The position numbers were made by a program, and so were the translations under genes. A stretch of 64,000 nucleotides of DNA, taken from positions 11,287,297 through 11,351,296 of the forward strand of contig NC_058161.1 in assembly GCF_020080835.1 (NCBI RefSeq). The letters run 5' to 3'. The notes below the pieces were generated by a model that saw nothing but the letters and a program-made list of their open reading frames with translations, was not told the origin of the DNA and did no database searches. Each line of letters starts with the position of its first letter. The stretch's first letter is position 1. This DNA is from Cotesia glomerata. Its lineage: Eukaryota > Arthropoda > Insecta > Hymenoptera > Braconidae. Shown here piece after piece: positions 57,356-64,000 of the stretch.

Positions 57356-58431
57356 TTAATAACGATCGTTGTCAATGTCATCATCATCTTCATCCATAGC
57401 AAAATCACTACCAACTCCAGAATCTAAAACGTACAGAGGACTGTAACAACATAAAAAAAAAGTATTAATAATATTTACACATATGCTGTTATTTATAAAA
57501 ATGATCGAAAGTCAATACTAACTTTATTGCTCTACAATTAAAGAATACGATGCGTTTCAATTTTTTATTGTAAAAAAAATAGTTGAATGACCATAAGCAA
57601 CCATCTTCTCCAAAAGGATCTGACGCCAAATCCGGATTATAGCTGTATAGCAGTAATGAGAATTAATAAGTTGTGTGAGAAAGTCAAAATATTGATATAA
57701 AAGATATTTTTTTTTCTTTTTCAATGCAACAAGTACTATAATTATTACTTATTAATTATTACTATTGTTACCTATAAATATCACATTCGCTCATTGATAT
57801 TTCATCTTCAATTGCAGCCCACAATGCAGATCTTAAATTGCGGTAATGATCACCAGCAGTAGCACTAAGATTACTGTCAACTGCATTCATGACCCATTGC
57901 AAACTGGGTTCCTTACTGAATTCGTGACTTTTAGCATCGGAAAAATCGTAATCAGGACAGAATGTTGAATTTAAAGTTGCAATTAAATAAAATAAAGTTT
58001 TTCGGCTGATTGTGTCACATAAAGGTCCTTCTTCATCTCCAGAGATACTTTTACTGTAAAAATATTTATATAACGATTTGTTTTCTTTTGCATTGAGTAA
58101 AAAAATGTTAAAATAAATACCTGAAATAGGATTGGGCTGGTGACGTGCCAAGAGATGTTTGTGGTGGAGATAAAGCTTGAAGGTCGTGTGGTGTAACTCC
58201 TTGCTCAGAATTAAATCTTTTATACATTTGCTTATCATTTCCAGCCATTTTACAAGAGTAACTTTCAATTCTGAAATAAAAAAATTGTTCTTTCATTATT
58301 ACAAAATAATTTACTTATATATACGACTATAAAATTAAAAATGACTACCTTCCGATGATTTTGCAGTCACCGGTTTTGATAAACAAAGCACTGTTTATTG
58401 CTTCAAATCTAGTGCTTTCCAATAGTTTCAT
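57356..58431 (-). CDS. MAF1: MAF1, repressor of RNA polymerase III
   Basis: Binds Pol III and represses tRNA and 5S transcription when TORC1 signalling is low. Exons: 58349-58431, 58121-58270, 57772-58053, 57523-57642, 57356-57440, totalling 720 bases, 239 residues plus stop, close to the animal orthologues. Box A: MKLLESTRFEAINSAL with IESYSCKMAGNDKQMYKRF, then the LQALSPPQTS linker with potential phosphosites. Box B: SRKTLFYLIATLNSTFCPDY and DFSDAKSHEFSKEPSLQWVM. Box C: CDIYSYNPDLASDPFGEDG and LWSFNYFFYNKKLKRIVFF. The C-terminus is acidic (MDEDDDDIDNDRY). The donor after exon 4 (GTTAGT) is slightly off consensus. WDR59 downstream on the same strand also belongs to TORC1 signalling. Confidence 0.96.
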
Positions 58432-59624
58432 GTTGATTGATAACGTAGTTAATTAAAATATAAATCAAATTATCCTCTGAATTAAATTTCTCAAAATCTT
58501 AAATGTCGTTGGAGATGTTCTCAACAGTAAGATTTTAACATTTTCTAGATATTTGCCTTTTTTTATAAGAGTTATCAGCTCTTCGACAAATTTTATTGAA
58601 TTCAATAAATTTACTCTATAATTCACTTCATTTGATAATTCAATTCAAACGAAATATCAAAAAATTCAATGAATTACGGCTACTAAATTCGTTCTTCAGC
58701 ATTTTTTTTATATTTATAAAAATTCCTTTTCTCTTCGAGTGAACAAATTTTATTGTCGATGTAACTGCGTATTCTTCAGTGCTACACTTGCGGTACATTA
58801 CAAAATTACTGTTTATTTTTTTCAAGTTAATCAAATATTCAATAAAATTAAAGTATTTATTTTATTATTTTAATAGAAAAAGAAAAAAAATAACAACAGT
58901 TAGTTAGTTTTTTATGATGAATTTTTAACTTCAAACAGTTTTTGTTTTTTTCTCTTTTCTTTTTATTCTCTTGTCAGCGACGCTTATAGCTTGTGCATAA
59001 AAACTACGTACTAAAAATAATATAGTCAATACACTTGAGGGAAGAATAAGTAAAAAATTTTTTGCTCTTTTGAGCAACAGATATAAAGTTTTAAATATTT
59101 ACTTTTACTCAAATAACCCAACTGGTTAATTAATAACCATTTAATTATTCACTTTTTCGGTACTATAGCGAACAATCCATGATTACAAACATTGTTGTAG
59201 TTGTTTTTCTAACTGGACACTGTTGTAAGTTTGAGAAATGACAAGATTCACGTAAACAGTATCTCACGTCACACAAATTCTCAAAGTAATCTCCGAAATT
59301 GCATCAATATAATGAATACGAGAAAAACAATAACTTTAGATTAATCACCAAGTGAGGAAAATCTAAAAATTGCAATGTCAATACGACGCACACTTATAAG
59401 TCGTCTTGTTAAAATAACTCAGACCATTTTATTTTCTGGTTCTTTCTTTTGACAGAAGTTGATTTTTATTGTTTGAATATCTCTCTCTATCTATCATGAA
59501 TATACATTTTTTGTCTTTTTTTAGTGGTTTGTTTGGTGGTTGCGCAATACATGTTCAGTTTTCTCACCATTGCGCATAATATTTCGTATCAATAGACACA
59601 GATTTATTCCATTTATTCCCAGTA
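58432..59624. other. Upstream region of MAF1
   Basis: Must contain the MAF1 promoter and 5' UTR. AT-rich; no decisive TATA or initiator. A CA-poor patch with 'tatctctctctatctatc' lies near 59,480. Confidence 0.35.
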
Positions 59625-59798
59625 CAGTAGACTCTCAATAAAGTTACACTTTCAGGGTTACGTTTCTCTCCCACTTGATTATTAATGATCAATAATATTT
59701 AAAGGAAATACAAGTTATTTGTTGCTATTGATTTTTATCACCCTCTTTAAGAAGATACATTTACCCCCGAAACTCTAACTATATTAAGTGTCTACTGG
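59625..59798. mobile_element. Probable Tc1/mariner-type MITE
   Basis: Left end CAGTAGACTCTCAATAAAGT after TA; right end, reverse-complemented, CCAGTAGACACTTAATATAG next to TA. The ends match imperfectly, with one extra base at the right. 174 bp, non-coding. Confidence 0.5.
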
Positions 59799-60537
59799 TA
59801 CATGCGGAACATAAACGCTTATTAACCCTTCAGTACCCTCGCTATGAGAATTTTTCTTACGCAACAACATTCAACTTATAGGATGTTAGATTTGGGTGTA
59901 ATAAAGGCCTGCATTTTTTTATTTTTCCTAATTTTTTCTTTTTTTTTTAATTTTTATTGCTTGCCCAACATTCTAGTGATTTTTCAAAAAAAATAATTAA
60001 ATGCAGGTCTAAATTTATTAAAAAAAAAAGGTTAGTACTCAATTTCAGATTTTTTTTTATCTAAAAGTGTTGATTAGAGCACTCATCAAAGTTTTATTTT
60101 CAAAATTTTATCGCGAAAAAAAAATCATATTTCATTTACAAATAAATGCTCTTTTAAGTATTCAGAAAAAGAACAACTGCTATTTTTTTAATTTAAAAAA
60201 ATCGATTTCTTCGTTGAAATATCGATTGTCAAAATTGTCGATTGTCGGTTGTCGGTTAAGTTCACAGTCATGGTCGAGAGATATATTCTCTCTTTTTACA
60301 TAATTTCGATGGGGATCCATCGAACTTGATTACTAGTGATGCTGAAAGCTTTTGTGGTATCTGTTCGAGTTATAAAGATGTTTATTAAATGAAAGAAATT
60401 AAATGAGAGTAAAGACAAACTATGAAAAAATAAATGGGGTTTATTTCTAATGTATTTTTAATATTAAGTAGCAAGTAGCAAATTTACTCCTAATTTACAC
60501 CTAATTACTACTTTTTATAAACACCTAATATATATAC

Positions 60538-61035
60538 TAGGGTGTGCCAAAATGTAACTCCCGTGGAGAATCTTTTAAAATTGGAATTTTTAGTTCCGCT
60601 TTTAACAGGGGCTGCGTTTGGGCATTTCCTGATATATTTTGGTGTGAGACAATGTAAGGTAAAAGCCCCAATAGATGATCATGTACCAGTATATGATCAC
60701 TCCATGTATTTGTATACCTATATTTGTGAATATAGATATACAGATACATGGAGTGATCATATACTGGTACGTGATCATCTATTGGGGCTTTTACCTTATT
60801 TGATTTTCATAGAATTTTTTAACAGAAGCTTAGTTTGGGTATTTCCGGTGAAAATTCAAAATTTGGCCGGAAGTGCCCAATTAAATCTCCTGTTAAAAAT
60901 CCTATAAATAATCAAATGAATTCTCTCAACTCGAAATATCTCAAGAAATGCCCAAACATAGCTGCTGTTAAAAGTGGAACTCAAAATTCCAATTTTAAAA
61001 GGTTCTCCACGGAAGTTACATTTTGGCACACCCTA
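60538..61035. mobile_element. hAT-type MITE with 8-bp target duplication
   Basis: Both ends read TAGGGTGTGCCAAAATGTAA inward, and the 8-bp ATATATAC flanks the element at 60530-60537 and 61036-61043. The arms form a long imperfect palindrome; the inner arms AAGCCCCAATAGATGATCA and TGATCATCTATTGGGGCTT are near 60,664 and 60,772. 498 bp, no transposase. The frames on both strands are palindrome artefacts. Confidence 0.88.
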
Positions 61036-62108
61036 ATATATACATTGAAAATGTTCTTTTAAAAATTAATAATTGAAGAATTGTTATTTATTATTATTTT
61101 TTTATATTAAAATATATTTTCTGACGAATTAAAAATTCCCAAAAAAATACCCTAAAAAAATGTATCCCCTAAAACTTTCCGGCTATTTGCAAAATACCCC
61201 TAAATTTAGGGGAAAATCCCCCAAGTTGGCATCACTGGCTTGAATTTAGATCTACTAGTCATTTGACCGCTAGGCGCTAAAACTTTAATTTAGTCAAATT
61301 AATTTTTGTATTTAACTATTTTTTTTTTATTTTCAAAATTTCAACGATCAATGCCTCATATACTATTTATTTTTTAATTTTAGGAATTTTTATAGGTTTT
61401 TTATTTTAATTTATCGTGTATTGGATTGACTAGAAAACCAATACTTTTCAATACTTTTTTCTTTGTCTCAATACTTTTTTTTTTATCAGGGGTCTTACAT
61501 TTCATTAGTAAATAAATAATTAAATATAAAATTAAATAATCAATCAAAAAATCTTATAGACAATGATTTATTGTAAATTTTTATAACAATCAATTATATT
61601 TATTCCTAAATTATCTAATATTATTAAACATAATTTTTCTAGTAATTATATAGAAGTGAGGATCTTCTGATTTTTAGCCATAAAAAATCAAAAAATGAAG
61701 ATAGCAAATTTTTTTTACTAGTGTATAAAAGTTCTTTATTTTGTGCAGACAAATTTTTTTTTTCTGAAAATATATATAATTAAATGAAATGAATGTTTTA
61801 ACAACAAAATCATAATTGTTATTTGAACAACAGACACTGAATTTTATATAAAAAATCAACTCTAAGAAATTAATGTTTCTAGACAGATAACTATAACTGT
61901 GATCTTTATAATATATAATATTAATGTTAATAATTAAAAGTATTATATGAATTATCACAACTAAAGTATAAATATAAAAATGGTATATTGTGAATGAAGT
62001 ATATCCATCAATAATTTTGTTCATCATCCAAATTAATCACATTTGATATCGTTGAAAAAAATCGATCCACTCTGTAGCTTATTTATCTTATGTTAGAATA
62101 TAGTTATA
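61036..62108. other. Intergenic 3' of CYLD
   Basis: AT-rich, no coding pattern. The CYLD 3' UTR begins at its right edge. No clear AATAAA within 60 bases of the stop. Confidence 0.35.
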
Positions 62109-62527
62109 TTACTTATACATCATCACATCCGATGATTGATACATGCACATGTAAGCATCGCAAAGAAGCCTTTTAGCATATTCCGGTAATTGTCGATCAT
62201 CAGTGGATTCAGCTTTTTTTGCTCCATCTTCACTTAGCCAGTATGGAAAATCTGGACATGATACCATTTCAGGTATATTGAATCCATTTTGTTCGCCTAA
62301 AATTTAACATCAAATCAATCACATTTAGTGACAAATTGAAAAATATTTCTGGTATAGCCTGAAGAAAGTGATGTTACCTTTGCGATCAGCCATTGAATCG
62401 AAAAAGCACCATGGTGCTTCAGAGCCTGATCCACATTTTACAAATGACACATAATGAGATGTCTCAATGCAGACTACAGCTGATAATTCCAAAAAAAGGC
62501 GTGGAACTGGACAATGGTCTTGTAGAA

Positions 62528-62558
<31 letters not shown>

Positions 62559-63963
62559 GAAGTTCTAAATTCAGTGTGTTGATTCAGTAAAACAAAACTA
62601 TTTATTAAGTCGGAAGATTTAAAAAAATATAAAATTTTACTTAATATTTTCCAGAACTTACTTTAAATTCAGTGGGTACGTTCAATTTTGTAGATGCATG
62701 ATTTGTTCTTCTTTCATGTCGATGTACCTAAAATATTTCAGTTAATTAATTTTATTATTACTGTTGTTGATATAATTATAAAAATATACAGTTAAAAATT
62801 AATAGTTACTTGATCTAAACAAGAAGTACAAAATGCAATACTTTCTAAACCTAATCCCCGTTGACCATAGCATTCTTTGCATTCATATTCAGCTAACTTT
62901 CCACAGATTGTACATTGTCTTGGAGCTACAGAAAATAAAATAATTATCAAAAATAATTTCTTCCGTATATTATATAATAAACATTATTTATACTCTACAA
63001 TCTTCGATAATATCCGTGACATCAAGTAAAAGTGTAGGCTGAATTTTTGAGTACATTTTATATGATTTTCCAAAACGCGGCATTTGTATTATTAAGCATG
63101 ATGGAACCTCTTTTAGTCTAATATTACTCGTTAAAAAGCTTTGTTCGAGTAATTGTTGGACTGTAGGTAAGTTTAAGTGATCATCTTTTTCAACAAAAAG
63201 TTGATAATGATACGCATCTTGACCAGAGCTTAACTTTAAAAAAGGCTCTGCATTTAATATTTGAGCAACTAGTGAAGTGAGAAATTCTTCCGGATCTTTT
63301 TCTTCACTAGTTAAACCAGATACTGATGACAATTTTTCAAGTAATGTTCGTAGTTTCATTACACTATTCGCGTGTACAAAAACATTCTTTCGTAGAGGAT
63401 TTACGATGTCTTCTCGTAATACTCGCTGTACTTGTTCATATTGTGCGCAGTCTTTCTCAGTTGGAGGTCTAATTAAAATAACAAATTATCGGATTATTAA
63501 AAAATGAAAAACGATTTTTTATGTTTTTACATTTATAATTATTCACCTGAAAAGCAAGTTATCAAAAACACTTGTGAAAGCAAACATACAGAATAATGTA
63601 GCGTCTAAATAACATGAATTATGATGGCCTTGAATGCCACGATATTTACCACATATATTTTCAAGACCATCTTCGACACATATAGGTTTTACAATACCTT
63701 TAACTATCAAATTTTCAGATTGACTTAAATTATCATCATTGATTCTTAATAATGAATCGTCTTTCTATAATTGATTAACTTATTTGTGAATTTTCATTTT
63801 TAATGTACCATACGTTTAATTTTATAATATTTATACTTACAGATGTTATATTAGGTTGTATAAAAGTTTCAGAATCTCCGTAACATGCTCTATTTAATTT
63901 AATATTAAAATGTTTTAACTCATTGTATACTTCATCTGTGTTTTGTAAGTCAGGCTCATCTTT
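62109..63963 (-). CDS. CYLD: CYLD deubiquitinase, C-terminal part (runs off window)
   Basis: USP-family deubiquitinase that removes Lys63- and Met1-linked chains and restrains NF-kB/IMD and JNK signalling. Exons in the window: 63841-63963, 63547-63764, 62999-63468, 62810-62925, 62662-62727, 62378-62528, 62109-62296, 444 codons including stop, all in phase. The USP Cys box is GIQGHHNSCYLDATLFCMFA. Then come EIVNPLRK-like DIVNPLRKNVF, GLTSEEKDPEEFLTSL and CLIIQMPRFGKSYKMY. The CYLD-specific zinc-binding B-box is CTICGKLAEYECKECY with FCTSCLDQVHRHERRTNH. The His box is ETSHYVSFVKCG followed by WCFFDSMADRKG. The end RLLCDAYMCMYQSSDVMMYK is highly typical. The CAP-Gly domains and the start lie beyond 64,000. 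The donor at 62,998 (GTAGAG) is non-ideal but gives the right phase. Confidence 0.96.
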
Positions 63964-64000
63964 CTGTAATCATCAAAAATAATATATGGATAAAATCAAT

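Noticed and set aside
60537..60907. Overlapping frames on both strands with similar sequence
   Set aside because: They mirror each other because the hAT-type MITE is palindromic.

Overview
This is an AT-rich eukaryotic nuclear window with short-intron, multi-exon genes, dense microsatellites and many transposon remnants. The six conserved proteins (katanin p80, a UPF0598 protein, AAMP, WDR59, MAF1, CYLD) and the style of the repeats point to an insect. A hymenopteran such as a parasitoid wasp is a reasonable guess, but nothing here fixes the species.

Layout. Positions 1-26,100 hold no host gene that I can support. They carry Helitron pieces (from 591; 1,486-3,044; 20,904-21,110), a probable solo LTR (3,087-3,920), three copies (two here) of a (TG)n-bearing repeat, a decayed DDE-type transposase gene (5,428-7,708), a 0.9-kb tandem array (13,600-15,896), a tRNA-derived SINE with 15-bp target duplications (18,930-19,318), and a terminal-hairpin repeat family with nested insertions (17,879-22,299). 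From 26,109 the window becomes genic: KATNB1 (minus, 26,109-33,849, last exon not found), UPF0598 (plus, 34,848-36,393), AAMP (minus, 36,689-38,223), an orphan RING exon (minus, 41,574-41,752), WDR59 (minus, 45,468-50,572), MAF1 (minus, 57,356-58,431) and the 3' part of CYLD (minus, 62,109-63,963, running off the right edge). I placed exon borders by splice signals and by phase. The WDR59, MAF1, AAMP and UPF0598 models each add up to an open frame of a length normal for the family.

Functionally the genes are unrelated housekeeping loci: microtubule severing, a mitochondrial-type UPF protein, a WD40 protein, a GATOR2 (TORC1) subunit, the Pol III repressor that acts downstream of TORC1, and a K63/M1 deubiquitinase. 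WDR59 and MAF1 both belong to nutrient/TORC1 signalling, but their adjacency may be chance.

The most informative structure is around WDR59. A hAT element with a 401-bp TTAA-flanked palindromic MITE inside it sits just upstream of the gene. A 2.45-kb piece of that locus has been duplicated to the downstream side of WDR59, starting exactly at the centre of the MITE palindrome. The two ends of the hAT insertion, with matching 8-bp target duplications, now lie 7 kb apart, one in each copy.
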